From JAJEDW01 sp963555775 (lineage in GTDB: Bacteria > Acidobacteriota > Terriglobia > 20CM-2-55-15), in contig CAUVWY020000009.1 in assembly GCA_963555775.3 (NCBI GenBank), positions 1,178,001-1,242,000 of the forward strand: a DNA stretch of 64,000 nt. The letters are read 5' to 3'. Position 1 is the first letter of the stretch; each line of letters starts with the position of its first letter. This document shows, in pieces, positions 25,459-34,320 of this stretch. The position numbers and the translations under genes were made by a program. The notes beneath the pieces were generated by a model that saw only the letters and a list, made by a program, of their open reading frames with translations, made no database searches and was not told the DNA's origin.

Positions 25459-28400
25459 ATGAGTAACGTCGGCCAGCGGGAAATTCTCACCCAGCAGCGC
25501 GTGGTCGCGTTCTTCCAGGACGCGCTCGGCTACAACTACTTTGGGGATTGGAAAGGCCGCCAAGACAACGCCAACATCGAGAAGGCTCTGCTCACCGGTT
25601 GGCTGAAGCGTCAGGGTCACGGCGAAAGGATCATCGCCAAGGCACTGTTCGAGTTGAACAAGGCCGCGGCGCTCGGCGGCAGCCAGACACTCTACGACGC
25701 GAACCGCAAGATCTACGGCTTGCTGCGCTACGGCGTGAAGATCAAGCCCGACGTCGGTTCGCAGACCGTCACCCTTTGGCCTATCGACTGGACAAACCCG
25801 GCCACCAACGATTTCGCCATCGCCGAGGAAGTGACCGTTACCGGCGAGAACACAAAACGCCCGGACCTCGTGCTTTACGTCAACGGCATCGCCCTGGGCG
25901 TACTGGAGCTGAAACGTTCCACGGTTTCGGTGACCGAGGGCATCCGCCAGAATCTCGACAGCCAGAAAAAGGAATTTATCCGGCCGTTCTTTGCGACTGT
26001 GCAGTTCGTCATGGCGGGCAACGACACCGAAGGACTGCGCTACGGCATGATCGAGACGCCCGAGAAGTACTGGCTGCGCTGGAAGGAAGCCGAGGGCCAC
26101 CCGGATGCAGGCAACAACCCACTGCTTCGCGAATTGGGCCAGATCTGTGGAAAACGCCGTCTACTTGAGATTGTCCACGACTTCATGGTCTTCGACGCGG
26201 GCATCAAGAAGACCTGCCGCCATAACCAGTACTTCGGAGTGCGGGCGGCACAAACGCGTGTAGAGCATCGCAAAGGCGGCATCGTCTGGCACACCCAGGG
26301 CAGCGGCAAGAGCCTGATCATGGTCTGGCTGGCGAAATGGATTCGTGAGTATGTGCTCGATGGGAGAGTGCTGATCGTTACCGACCGCACCGATCTGGAC
26401 GAGCATATCGAGCAGGTCTTCAAGGGCGTCAGCGAGGATATCCACCGCACAAATAGCGGCGCCGACCTGGTGCGCGTATTGAATGCCAGTCAGGAGTGGC
26501 TGATTTGCTCGTTGATTCACAAGTTCGGGGCCTCGGACGAAGGAGATGTCGATGCCTTCATCGACGATGTGAAGAAGAACCTGCCCAAGGGTTTCCGCGC
26601 AAAAGGCGCGATCTTCGTCTTCGTGGACGAGTGCCATCGCACCCAGTCGGGCAAGCTGCACGAGGCGCTGAAGGCGCTTTTGCCCGACGCGATGCTGATC
26701 GGTTTCACCGGGACGCCGCTGCTAAAGGACGACAAGCGGCGGAGCATCGAGACCTTCGGACCGTACATCCACACTTACAAGTACGATGAGGCGGTGGGCG
26801 ACGGCGTAGTGCTGGACCTGCGTTACGAGGCACGCGATATCGACCAGAACATTACCTCGCAGTCAAAGATCGATCAGTGGTTTGAGGCCAAGACGCGGGG
26901 GTTGACCGATGTGGCAAAGGCCCAGCTCAAGCAGCGCTGGGGCACGATGCGGAACATGCTGAGTGCCGAGGATCGGCTGAAGAAGATCGTCGCCGACATC
27001 CTGCTCGATATGGAGACACGCGATCGGCTGAAAAGCGGCCGCGGCAACGCCATGCTCATCGGCAACAGCATCTACTCGGCCTGCCGATTCTTCGAGATGT
27101 TCCAGCAGACCGATCTGGCGGGCAAGTGCGCCATCGTGACCTCCTACAGGCCGACCCCGGCGGACATCAAGGGCGAGGAGACAGGCGAAGGGCTCACCGA
27201 AAAACTACGCCAGTACGAGAACTACCGGAAGATGCTCGCTGCCCATTTCAACGAGTCCGAAAAGACCGCGATGCCCAAGGTGGAGCAGTTCGAACGGGAG
27301 GTGAAGAAGCGCTTCGTCCGCGAACCGGGGCAGATGAAGTTGTTGATCGTCGTGGACAAGCTGCTGACCGGCTTCGACGCTCCGTCTGCCACGTATCTCT
27401 ATATCGACAAGTCGATGCGGGACCATGGTCTGTTCCAGGCGATTTGCCGTGTCAACCGCCTCGACGGCGAAGACAAGGAATACGGCTACATCGTCGACTA
27501 CAAGGACCTGTTCCGGTCGCTGGAGCAGTCAATCGAGGACTACACCGGCGAGGCCTTCTCCAACTACGACGCCGCCGACGTCAGGGGGTTGTTGAAAGAC
27601 CGGCTCAAGCAGGGCCGGGAGCGGCTTGAAGAGGTGCGCGAGGCGGTCAAGGCGTTGTGCGAACCGGTCGAGCCGCCGGGCGATACCGCAGCCCACATCC
27701 GTTGCTTTTGCGCTGCCGAAAGCGGGAACGCGGTGCAACTCAAAGACAACGAACCGAAGCGCGTCGCCCTGTACAAACTGGTGGCGGCATTCCTGCGGGC
27801 CTACGCCAACCTCGCCAACGAGATGGGGGAGGCTGGCTATTCCGACGCCGAAATAGTGGAGATCAAAGCCGAGGTGGACCACTACGAGAAGGTGCGCCAG
27901 GAAGTCAAGCTTGCCAGCGGGGACTACATCGACATGAAGATGTATGAGCCGGCCATGCGCCATCTGCTGGATACGTACATCCGCGCCGAGGAGAGCGAGA
28001 AGCTTTCGGCATTCGACGATCTGACGCTCGTGCAACTGATCGTCGAGCGCGGCGAAGACGCGGTCAATTCGCTTCCCGAGGGCATTCGCAAAAACCGCGG
28101 TGCGATGGCCGAGACGATCGAGAACAATGTCCGGCGGCTCATCATCGACGAGATGGCGGTCAACCCGAGGTATTACGAGAAGATGTCGGAGCTGCTGGAC
28201 GACCTGATCGCGCAGCGCAAGAGGGAAGCGCTCGATTACAAGGCATACCTCGCGCGGATTGTCGAACTGACCAGGAAAGTCGGCAAGCCCGAGGCGCATT
28301 CGGCATACCCGTCCAACATCGACAGCGCCCCACTGCGGTCGCTGTACGACAACCTCCGCGACTTGTCTGCCGCTGAGTTGCAGGCGGAACGTGGCGGTTC

Positions 28401-28575
28401 CGCCGCCGACCATGCTGTCGCCGTGGACGCGGCGATTCGAGGCGTGATGAAAGAAGCGTGGCGAGGCAACAAGTTCAAGGAACGCGAAGTCCGCGGGGCC
28501 ATCAGATCGGTCATTGCCGACGCGACCCGGGTCGATTCCATCTTCGAAATCGTCAAGAACCAGCATGACTACTGA
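25459..28575 (+). CDS. hsdR: Type I restriction endonuclease subunit HsdR
   Basis: From the ATG at 25459 (25450 is an alternative two codons plus one upstream) the product has 1,038 residues. The HSDR_N nuclease domain has the PD-ELK motif (RPDLVLYV near 133, LELKRS near 148). The SF2 translocase has Walker A (TQGSGKS, about 278-284), the DECH box near residue 390, FTGTPL, and a late motif in the FQAICRVNR region. The C-terminal helical part binds the methylase. All key residues appear intact. It is separated from hsdM-hsdS by about 2.1 kb of other genes. The protein would be inert for cleavage without a complete HsdS. Confidence 0.93.
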   Translation: MSNVGQREILTQQRVVAFFQDALGYNYFGDWKGRQDNANIEKALLTGWLKRQGHGERIIAKALFELNKAAALGGSQTLYDANRKIYGLLRYGVKIKPDVGSQTVTLWPIDWTNPATNDFAIAEEVTVTGENTKRPDLVLYVNGIALGVLELKRSTVSVTEGIRQNLDSQKKEFIRPFFATVQFVMAGNDTEGLRYGMIETPEKYWLRWKEAEGHPDAGNNPLLRELGQICGKRRLLEIVHDFMVFDAGIKKTCRHNQYFGVRAAQTRVEHRKGGIVWHTQGSGKSLIMVWLAKWIREYVLDGRVLIVTDRTDLDEHIEQVFKGVSEDIHRTNSGADLVRVLNASQEWLICSLIHKFGASDEGDVDAFIDDVKKNLPKGFRAKGAIFVFVDECHRTQSGKLHEALKALLPDAMLIGFTGTPLLKDDKRRSIETFGPYIHTYKYDEAVGDGVVLDLRYEARDIDQNITSQSKIDQWFEAKTRGLTDVAKAQLKQRWGTMRNMLSAEDRLKKIVADILLDMETRDRLKSGRGNAMLIGNSIYSACRFFEMFQQTDLAGKCAIVTSYRPTPADIKGEETGEGLTEKLRQYENYRKMLAAHFNESEKTAMPKVEQFEREVKKRFVREPGQMKLLIVVDKLLTGFDAPSATYLYIDKSMRDHGLFQAICRVNRLDGEDKEYGYIVDYKDLFRSLEQSIEDYTGEAFSNYDAADVRGLLKDRLKQGRERLEEVREAVKALCEPVEPPGDTAAHIRCFCAAESGNAVQLKDNEPKRVALYKLVAAFLRAYANLANEMGEAGYSDAEIVEIKAEVDHYEKVRQEVKLASGDYIDMKMYEPAMRHLLDTYIRAEESEKLSAFDDLTLVQLIVERGEDAVNSLPEGIRKNRGAMAETIENNVRRLIIDEMAVNPRYYEKMSELLDDLIAQRKREALDYKAYLARIVELTRKVGKPEAHSAYPSNIDSAPLRSLYDNLRDLSAAELQAERGGSAADHAVAVDAAIRGVMKEAWRGNKFKEREVRGAIRSVIADATRVDSIFEIVKNQHDY

Positions 28576-29293
28576 ACGGAAGCAGTTCGAAGTGCGCGGC
28601 ATTCGGATCGAAATCGTCCGCAAGGACATCAAGAATCTCCATGTCGGCGTGTATCCCCCGGACGGCCGCGTTCGCGTGGCCGCGCCGTTGCACATCGACG
28701 ATCAGGCGGTCCGGTTGGCGGTCATCTCCCGCCTGGGATGGATTCGCCGCCAGCAAGCCGGGTTCGAAGGGCAAAACCGCCAGTCCGAGCGGGAAATGGC
28801 GACGGGTGAGAGTCACTACTTCAGAGGCAGCCGGTATCGACTCGATGTGGTGGAAACCGACGGGCGGATGGGAGTGACCGTCCCGAACCGGCGGACGATT
28901 CAGTTGCGGGTCCGTCCCGGGACGGGCAGAGCCAAGAGGCAGGCTCTAGTCGATGGATGGCTCCGGTTATGGATGCGCGATCGGATTCCGGAACTGATCG
29001 CCAAATGGGAACCTGTCGTTGGCGTCAAGGTGGCTGAGTGCCGTATCAAGAGGATGAAAACGCGTTGGGGAACGTGCAACGCGGAGGCCGGAAGGATCTG
29101 GCTGAATCTTGAACTGGCAAAGAAATCGCCGTCGTGCCTCGAATACATCCTCGTCCACGAGATGGTCCATCTGGTTGAACGTCGCCACGACGATCGTTTC
29201 AGGCATCTTATGGACGGGGCCATGCCCCAATGGCGGTTGTTCCGCGACGAGTTGAACAAGGCTCCGCTATCCCATGAAGAGTGGACGTACTGA
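28565..29293 (+). CDS. YgjP/SprT-like (M48-type) zinc metallopeptidase
   Basis: The ATG at 28565 overlaps the hsdR end by 11 bp. The 242-residue protein is of the YgjP (DUF45) type. It has an N-terminal beta domain, a KTRWGTCNAEAGRIWLN segment (residues about 162-178) and the zinc motif HEMVHLVERRH, with HExxH at about 198-202 and a third His downstream. These proteins are commonly the last gene of type I restriction operons and are thought to be proteases linked to regulation or DNA-bound protein processing; the link here is by position. No signal peptide. Confidence 0.85.
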   Translation: MTTERKQFEVRGIRIEIVRKDIKNLHVGVYPPDGRVRVAAPLHIDDQAVRLAVISRLGWIRRQQAGFEGQNRQSEREMATGESHYFRGSRYRLDVVETDGRMGVTVPNRRTIQLRVRPGTGRAKRQALVDGWLRLWMRDRIPELIAKWEPVVGVKVAECRIKRMKTRWGTCNAEAGRIWLNLELAKKSPSCLEYILVHEMVHLVERRHDDRFRHLMDGAMPQWRLFRDELNKAPLSHEEWTY

Positions 29294-29430
29294 TTGTGAA
29301 TGACGCCGTGAACCTGAAAGAAACGCTGCACGTGGCCGGGCGAGGTGAAGCGGCCCAGGGGCCGTTCCCAGTCTCGCCCAGGTCGTTGACCTGCCAATGC
29401 CCTCACCTCACCAAGGACGCGGTACGCCTC
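29290..29430 (-). pseudogene. Possible C-terminal remnant of a DDE transposase
   Basis: On the minus strand the translation FTSPGHVQRFFQVHGVIHNQ recalls the C-terminal region of IS6-like DDE transposases, which read roughly SPGHAQRFLSxxGxIxxxF. No other part of such a gene is present and the frame runs on into the peptidase gene antisense. It marks the right edge of the restriction island. I rely on memory of the motif, so confidence is low. Confidence 0.35.
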
Positions 29431-29608
29431 ATTGAGTTGACAGCGGTCGGGCCTCTCCGGGATTCCAAATAAAATCTCCATTCCTCAATTCGACTGACTT
29501 GATTGAACGGAAGACTCTCCAAAATCATGTCCCGATTGGGCTAAACTGCGTAGCTGCTTGTACTTAGTTTCCGTTTCATCGGCGGCTCGATGATGAAGGA
29601 ATGTTCGT
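29294..29608. other. Gap between restriction island and DUF5916 gene
   Basis: These 315 bp contain the putative transposase remnant in the left half. The right half (from about 29470) is richer in A+T and probably holds the promoter of the DUF5916 gene. It ends in AGGAATG about 9 bp before the GTG start. Confidence 0.4.
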
Positions 29609-31843
29609 GTGATCCGGATCATTCAGTTGACAGTGGTTGGGCTCCTCTTCTGCGCGCTGGCCGGCCTTCCCGGTTGGGCCGCCGCTCAAGCTGTTCCGGA
29701 GCCTCCCGAAACCGTGTTGCGCACACCCGAAGGCGTCACGGTCCGGGCCGTGCGCATCGAAAATCTGGACGTGGACGGCCGCCTGGACGAGCCGTACTAC
29801 AGCCAGATCCTCCCGATCACCGGGTTCGTCCAGCAGGAACCCAACGACGGGGAACCCAGCACCGAGAGGACCGAGGCCTGGGTGTTTTTCGACGATGACA
29901 ACTTGTATGTCTCCGCGCGCAACTGGGACTCCCAGCCGGATCGCATGATCGCCAATGAAATGCGGAGGGACTCGGGCGGCATTCTGCAGAACGAGAATTT
30001 TGGCGTACTCATCGATACCTTCTACGACCGTCGCACCGGATACTTGTTTCAGGCGAATCTGCTCGGCGGGCAGCGCGACAGCACCGTAACCGAACCTCGG
30101 CAGGATCTGACCTGGAGCACGGTATGGGATGTCCGAACGGCGCGGTTCGACGAAGGCTGGACGATCGAGTTTGCAATCCCGTTCAAATCCCTGCGCTACG
30201 ACTCCAGACCCGAACAGATTTGGGGCCTCAACCTTCGCCGGATCATCCGCTGGAAGAACGAATGGACATACATGGCCCCGATCCCGGCCTACCTCCAAAG
30301 CTTCGGCATCTTCTACATCTCGCTGGCCGCCACCCTGGTGGATGTCGAGACACCTCCGAGAGGTATCGATCTCGAGGTAAAACCCTACGCCATCTCGGGC
30401 ATTCGCACGGATCATGGTGCGAGCCCTCCCTATGTCAACGACGTCGACGGCGACGTGGGCCTCGATGTGAAATACGGGCTCACCGACAGCCTGACGCTCG
30501 ACGCGACGTACAACACGGATTTCGCTCAGGTGGAAGAAGACACGCAGCAGGTGAACCTGACCCGTTTCAACCAGTTTTTCCCTGAACGCCGGGAGTTTTT
30601 TCTCGAGAACCAGGGTTTGTTCCGCTTTGGCTCGGCCACGGCCAGCAACAACACACCCATCATGTTCTTTACAAGGCGTATCGGCCTCAACAACGGCCGT
30701 CCTGTCCCAATTGCCGGCGGAGTCCGACTCACCGGCCGTGTTGGCGCCACGGCATTTGGGGTCCTGAACATTCAGTCTCGCGAAGACGATCCTTCGCGGT
30801 CGGAACCGACGAACTTCAGCATCCTGCGCATGAAGCGCGACATCCTGGACCGGAGCAGCTTCGGTGTGATGTACACGCGCCGCGACGAAACATCGACGAC
30901 GGGCGCCGCGACGGGCGAGACATGGGGCGTGGACGGACTCTACTCGATCTCGCCGGCTGTAAATCTCGACGGATTCTATGCGCGCACGGAAAAGGCGGGG
31001 GTCAGCGGAGACACCGCCAGCTATCTCACGCGCTTCGATTATGTCGCCGACCGGTATGGCCTCCAACTCGAGCATCTGAAGGTGGGGGCTCAGTTCAACC
31101 CGGAGGTGGGCTTTCTCAGGCGGACCGATTTCGTTCGAGATTTCGCGCAGGCGCGCTTCAGTCCGCGGCCGGCAGAGGGGACACTGCCGGGGATCCGCCG
31201 TTTCGTCTTTCAGGCAGGCATCGAGTACATCGAGAATAACGGTGGCCGGCTGGATTTCCGAGAGCAGTTAGGGGAATTCGGCATTGAGTTCTTCAACAGC
31301 GATCGCCTGAACGTCAACTACGCGCGCAACTACGAGTTCATCCCCAGACTCTTTGCGATCGCCGAGGACGTTACCGTTCCGGCGGGCGGTTACACATACC
31401 AGAATGTAGTGGCTTCCTACTTCATGGGCCAGCAGCGCAGAGTGTCCGGTACGGTATTCTTCGAGCATGGGTCTCTATACGGCGGTACGAAACAGACACT
31501 AGGCATGAGCGGAGGGCGGGTCGAGATCAGCCCGCAGTTCACACTCGAGCCGAGTGTCTCCCTGAATTGGCTGAGCCTGCCGGGCGGTGATTTCACCTCC
31601 TCGGTCATCACCGAGCGCACGACCTACACGTTTACGCCGCGGATGTTTGTCAGCGCGCTCACTCAGTACAATACAAGCAGCCGCACACTGAGCATCAATG
31701 CCAGGTTTCGTTGGGAATACAGTCCCGGCAGCGAACTGTTCGTCGTTTACAGCGACGCGCGCGATACGGAGGACATGGGCGGATTCCTGCCGGTTGTCAA
31801 TCGCGCCTTCGTGGTGAAAATAAACCGGCTGTTCCGATTTTAA
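29609..31843 (+). CDS. DUF5916 outer-membrane protein with CBM9-like N-terminal domain
   Basis: A GTG start after AGGA gives 744 residues. A signal peptide (1-26, ending AAA) precedes a carbohydrate-binding-module-9-like domain (about 45-230; DVDGRLDEPYY, WVFFDDDNLYVSARNW). The DUF5916 beta-barrel region follows, with NTDFAQVEEDTQQVNLTRF and FFPERREFFLENQGLF near residues 300-335. The C-terminus ends in an aromatic residue (LFRF), as expected for an outer-membrane barrel. These proteins are abundant in Acidobacteria and Bacteroidetes; substrate unknown. The following MBL gene starts 14 bp downstream behind AAGGAGG, so the two probably form an operon. Confidence 0.85.
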   Translation: MIRIIQLTVVGLLFCALAGLPGWAAAQAVPEPPETVLRTPEGVTVRAVRIENLDVDGRLDEPYYSQILPITGFVQQEPNDGEPSTERTEAWVFFDDDNLYVSARNWDSQPDRMIANEMRRDSGGILQNENFGVLIDTFYDRRTGYLFQANLLGGQRDSTVTEPRQDLTWSTVWDVRTARFDEGWTIEFAIPFKSLRYDSRPEQIWGLNLRRIIRWKNEWTYMAPIPAYLQSFGIFYISLAATLVDVETPPRGIDLEVKPYAISGIRTDHGASPPYVNDVDGDVGLDVKYGLTDSLTLDATYNTDFAQVEEDTQQVNLTRFNQFFPERREFFLENQGLFRFGSATASNNTPIMFFTRRIGLNNGRPVPIAGGVRLTGRVGATAFGVLNIQSREDDPSRSEPTNFSILRMKRDILDRSSFGVMYTRRDETSTTGAATGETWGVDGLYSISPAVNLDGFYARTEKAGVSGDTASYLTRFDYVADRYGLQLEHLKVGAQFNPEVGFLRRTDFVRDFAQARFSPRPAEGTLPGIRRFVFQAGIEYIENNGGRLDFREQLGEFGIEFFNSDRLNVNYARNYEFIPRLFAIAEDVTVPAGGYTYQNVVASYFMGQQRRVSGTVFFEHGSLYGGTKQTLGMSGGRVEISPQFTLEPSVSLNWLSLPGGDFTSSVITERTTYTFTPRMFVSALTQYNTSSRTLSINARFRWEYSPGSELFVVYSDARDTEDMGGFLPVVNRAFVVKINRLFRF

Positions 31844-31857
31844 AAGGAGGGAAAGTG

Positions 31858-32724
31858 ATGCGAACGATCCTGAAGATGGCGCTTGTCGGCGCGGCCCTGA
31901 ACGGCCTGGTGATGCCTGGAGCGGAGGCCCAGAGGCCAAGCGCGGCAACCGACGGACAACGGCCCGCAACCGCGGTCCCGGCGACACAGCGGCTGTCGGT
32001 CCCGATCCGCATTTTCGACGATCTGTATTACGTCGGTACCAATTTCGTCAGTGCGTACATTGTCGAAACCAGCGACGGTCTGGTGTTGATCGATTCGCTT
32101 TACCAGGGGTTTACGGGTGAAATGCTCGAGGCGCTGGATTCAATTGGTCTGGATCCCCGCGAGATCCGGTACGTCCTCGTCAGTCACGGACACACCGATC
32201 ACTTTGGAGGCGCTCTCGAGATTCAAGAAATTTCCGGAGCCCGCGTCGGGGCCACGGCTGCCGACTGGGAATTGATCGAAGCTTCCGGATCGGCGCTCAC
32301 ACGCGACATGGTGCTCGCCGACGGCGACACTCTGACGGTCGGCGCCACCGAATTTCGGTTCCATGTCACGCCCGGCCACACACCGGGAGTGCTCTCCATC
32401 GAGTATCCCGTGCACGATGGAGACCAGACCCACAAGGTTTTCCATTTTGGCGGTCACAATGTGACCACAAACCAACCAGAGGCATTCGAGCAGTTCATTG
32501 CCTCGGTAGAACGATTGCAAGCGACCCTCAGTGATGTCGACGTGAACCTGACGAGTCACCCGTGGGCGTCGCTCATATTCCAGCGTGCCCAGATTCTGGC
32601 GGAACGCGCACCGGGGGCGCCCCACCCATTCGTATGGCCAGAGGACTTCGAGGCTTTTCTCGACGAGCGCTTGTCGAGCACCCGCGAACGCCTGGCCCGT
32701 GCGCGGGCGGGCTTGCCGGATTAG
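31858..32724 (+). CDS. Secreted MBL-fold metallohydrolase, paralogue of the gallate-operon enzyme
   Basis: The ATG at 31858 follows a strong AAGGAGG. The 288-residue product has a signal peptide (1-24) and the same layout as the protein at 11885-12739: FDDLYYVGTNFVSAYIVETS, Zn motif HGHTDH at 110-115, His174 (TPGHTPG) and a late SHPW. All Zn ligands are present. It lies in an apparent operon with the DUF5916 barrel. Substrate not determinable; lactonase- or esterase-type hydrolysis in the periplasm is the likeliest role. Confidence 0.82.
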   Translation: MRTILKMALVGAALNGLVMPGAEAQRPSAATDGQRPATAVPATQRLSVPIRIFDDLYYVGTNFVSAYIVETSDGLVLIDSLYQGFTGEMLEALDSIGLDPREIRYVLVSHGHTDHFGGALEIQEISGARVGATAADWELIEASGSALTRDMVLADGDTLTVGATEFRFHVTPGHTPGVLSIEYPVHDGDQTHKVFHFGGHNVTTNQPEAFEQFIASVERLQATLSDVDVNLTSHPWASLIFQRAQILAERAPGAPHPFVWPEDFEAFLDERLSSTRERLARARAGLPD

Positions 32725-32884
32725 CCGGGTCGGGCCCAGCCACTTGTTTTTGGCTATACCGGTCGCGGAGGGTTGGCGGATACTATCCCCGCGGGCCTTT
32801 CGGGGATCGACCGAAGTAGAGAGTCGCTGCGGGGTCAACCGATGGGTCGCGCACCAGAGACGATCCTTTTCAGGAGAGAATTCA

Positions 32885-33343
32885 ATGAAAAAACGAATCT
32901 GGAGCCTCCTTGCGATTTTTGCCTGTTCCATGACGACTCTCCACGCTCAGAGCCCGGTGCCTGAAGGTCAGGCGATCTTGATTCCGAGCAGTGAGGTGCA
33001 GGCGAAGATCCAAGACATGGTGACGGCCGGTGGACAGGATGAACCACTGCGTGTCCTCGACATCGCGGGAGAATCCAACCTCGGTGTCTTTGTCATCCGC
33101 CTCTCGCCACGCGAGCCCCAGGAATCCGTCACCCTGATGACGCATGACGACATCGCCGAGGTCTACTATGTTCTTGAAGGTGAGGGAATCATCTACCATG
33201 GAGGAGACATCCAGAACGCGACCGCCCGCTCGACTCGCGTGGCCGGTCCGGGCACTGGTGGAACGGGCACCGACTATATGGACCAAAGGGTCGGACCCGG
33301 TGACATGTTCATCGTCAGACCGAACATCGCTTTGACAACGTAA
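32885..33343 (+). pseudogene. Cupin-like secreted protein, 5' part, interrupted by IS21
   Basis: The frame starts with a signal peptide (MKKRIWSLL to LHAQ). It contains the cupin-type segments HDDIAEVYYVLEGEGIIYHGG and GTDYMDQRVGPGDMFIVRPN, then runs into the IS element and stops at a TAA created by the insertion. The 3' part is found across the element at 35960-36067. When the element and one target copy are removed, the two halves are one nucleotide out of frame, so a small deletion near 33327-33333 probably accompanies the insertion. Cupins of this type bind a small ligand or metal in the periplasm. Function lost. Confidence 0.85.
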
Positions 33344-33380
33344 AAAGGACCCACCCCGATCGAGTAAAAGGGACCCACCC
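33342..33380. repeat. Left end of IS21 element with two terminal repeats
   Basis: Two copies of an AAAAGGGACCCACC-type repeat lie here, the outer one with one mismatch. These are the binding sites expected for the IstA transposase. Confidence 0.85.
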
Positions 33381-33528
33381 CCGGGTTAATGGTTTGTAAG
33401 TGATTCCGCCGTCGAGGCCGTGGGAAGTGTGGGAGCCGAAGGCTTCCAAGCCACTGTGGGAACGCGCTGGCTTTGCAGCGGGTTCCCATGGGGGCGGCAC
33501 TTTCCACAGCCCGCTGCGCCCGCGGTTT

Positions 33529-34320
33529 TCACGCGGACCCTGCGGCGGACCGGGGTTTGTTCTTCCGTTTGCTGGCGGCGCCGAGACTGTCGGTAAACCG
33601 GATACTTTCCCAATCGAACTGGTGAATGGCGCAGTGATGGGTCAGCCGGTCCAGCAGGGCTGCGGTCAGTGCGGCGTCACCGAAGACGCTGGTCCACTGT
33701 GCAAACGGCAGGTTCGATGTGACGATCAGCGAACCCTTTTCGTAGCGGTCCGAGAAGACCTGAAACAGCAACTGCGCCCCCTCGGCCGAGAACGGGATAT
33801 AGCCGACTTCGTCCACGATGAGCAACTCGAAGCGGGCCAGCTTGGCCAGGCGCCGGTTCAGTTGCCGTTCCTCGCGCGACTCGATCAAGGTGTTGACCAG
33901 CCCGGCGGCCGTGGTGAACCCGACGCGGTAGCCCCTCCGGCAGGCTTCCACACCCAACGCCGTGGCGGCATGGGTTTTACCGGTTCCGTGCTTGCCCAAC
34001 AGGACGACGTTCTCGTGCCGGGTAATGTAGCCGCACTCGGCATAGTCGCGAACCTGGACCGCATCGAGCACCGGCCACTTCTTCAGGTCCGTGGTCTCCA
34101 GGGTCTTGAGCAGTGGGAACCGGGCCTCCCGCAGTCGACGCTGGACCTGATTGGCTTGCCGCTGTTCCAGTTCGCGGCTGGCCAGAGCCAATAGAAAGCC
34201 GGTGTACCCCTCGCCGGCCTCCTGGGCCTGTCGGGCGTGTTCCCGCCACTCCCGCACCATGGCCGGAAGCCGGAGTTGCCGCAGTGCGTCGTCGAGAACG
34301 ATCTCCTGACCCGGAGTCAT
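33529..34320 (-). CDS. istB: IS21 transposition helper ATPase IstB
   Basis: The ATG at 34320 overlaps the istA stop by 4 bp, giving 263 residues, the normal IstB length. It has the N-terminal helical domain and an AAA+ ATPase domain with Walker A LGKHGTGKTH (near 108-117), Walker B LLIVDEVGYIPF and a sensor motif IVTSNLPFAQW. IstB binds target DNA and activates IstA. Longer open frame upstream of 34320 is antisense to istA and not coding. It appears intact. Confidence 0.94.
   Translation of the reverse strand: MTPGQEIVLDDALRQLRLPAMVREWREHARQAQEAGEGYTGFLLALASRELEQRQANQVQRRLREARFPLLKTLETTDLKKWPVLDAVQVRDYAECGYITRHENVVLLGKHGTGKTHAATALGVEACRRGYRVGFTTAAGLVNTLIESREERQLNRRLAKLARFELLIVDEVGYIPFSAEGAQLLFQVFSDRYEKGSLIVTSNLPFAQWTSVFGDAALTAALLDRLTHHCAIHQFDWESIRFTDSLGAASKRKNKPRSAAGSA

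Larger units (their letters stand above)
24927..25466 (+). pseudogene. Deleted remnant of an AlbA_2/AAA_4-type ATP-binding regulator; C-terminal winged helix kept
   Basis: The 179-codon frame reads IPEEVVTEVVVNGEYTEP and then jumps straight to IGTETLDMIRPCVKAG and FAVTRGFVTT. In full-length AlbA_2/AAA_4-type proteins, as I recall them, about 60-70 residues separate these blocks (after a VNAVAHRDYT-like motif), and about 300 residues precede them. It therefore looks like a product of 5' loss plus an internal deletion. The C-terminal part is complete: TTQETTQE spacer repeats and a winged helix (KLTRKVLAVRIGITRDGVGY, then HLANLRKAGIIRHVG). The stop overlaps the hsdR start, so it might survive as a small DNA-binding protein. 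Confidence 0.6.

Noticed and set aside
29576..31075. Minus-strand open frame of 499 codons
   Set aside because: It lies antisense to the DUF5916 gene, with no signal peptide, start context or domain.
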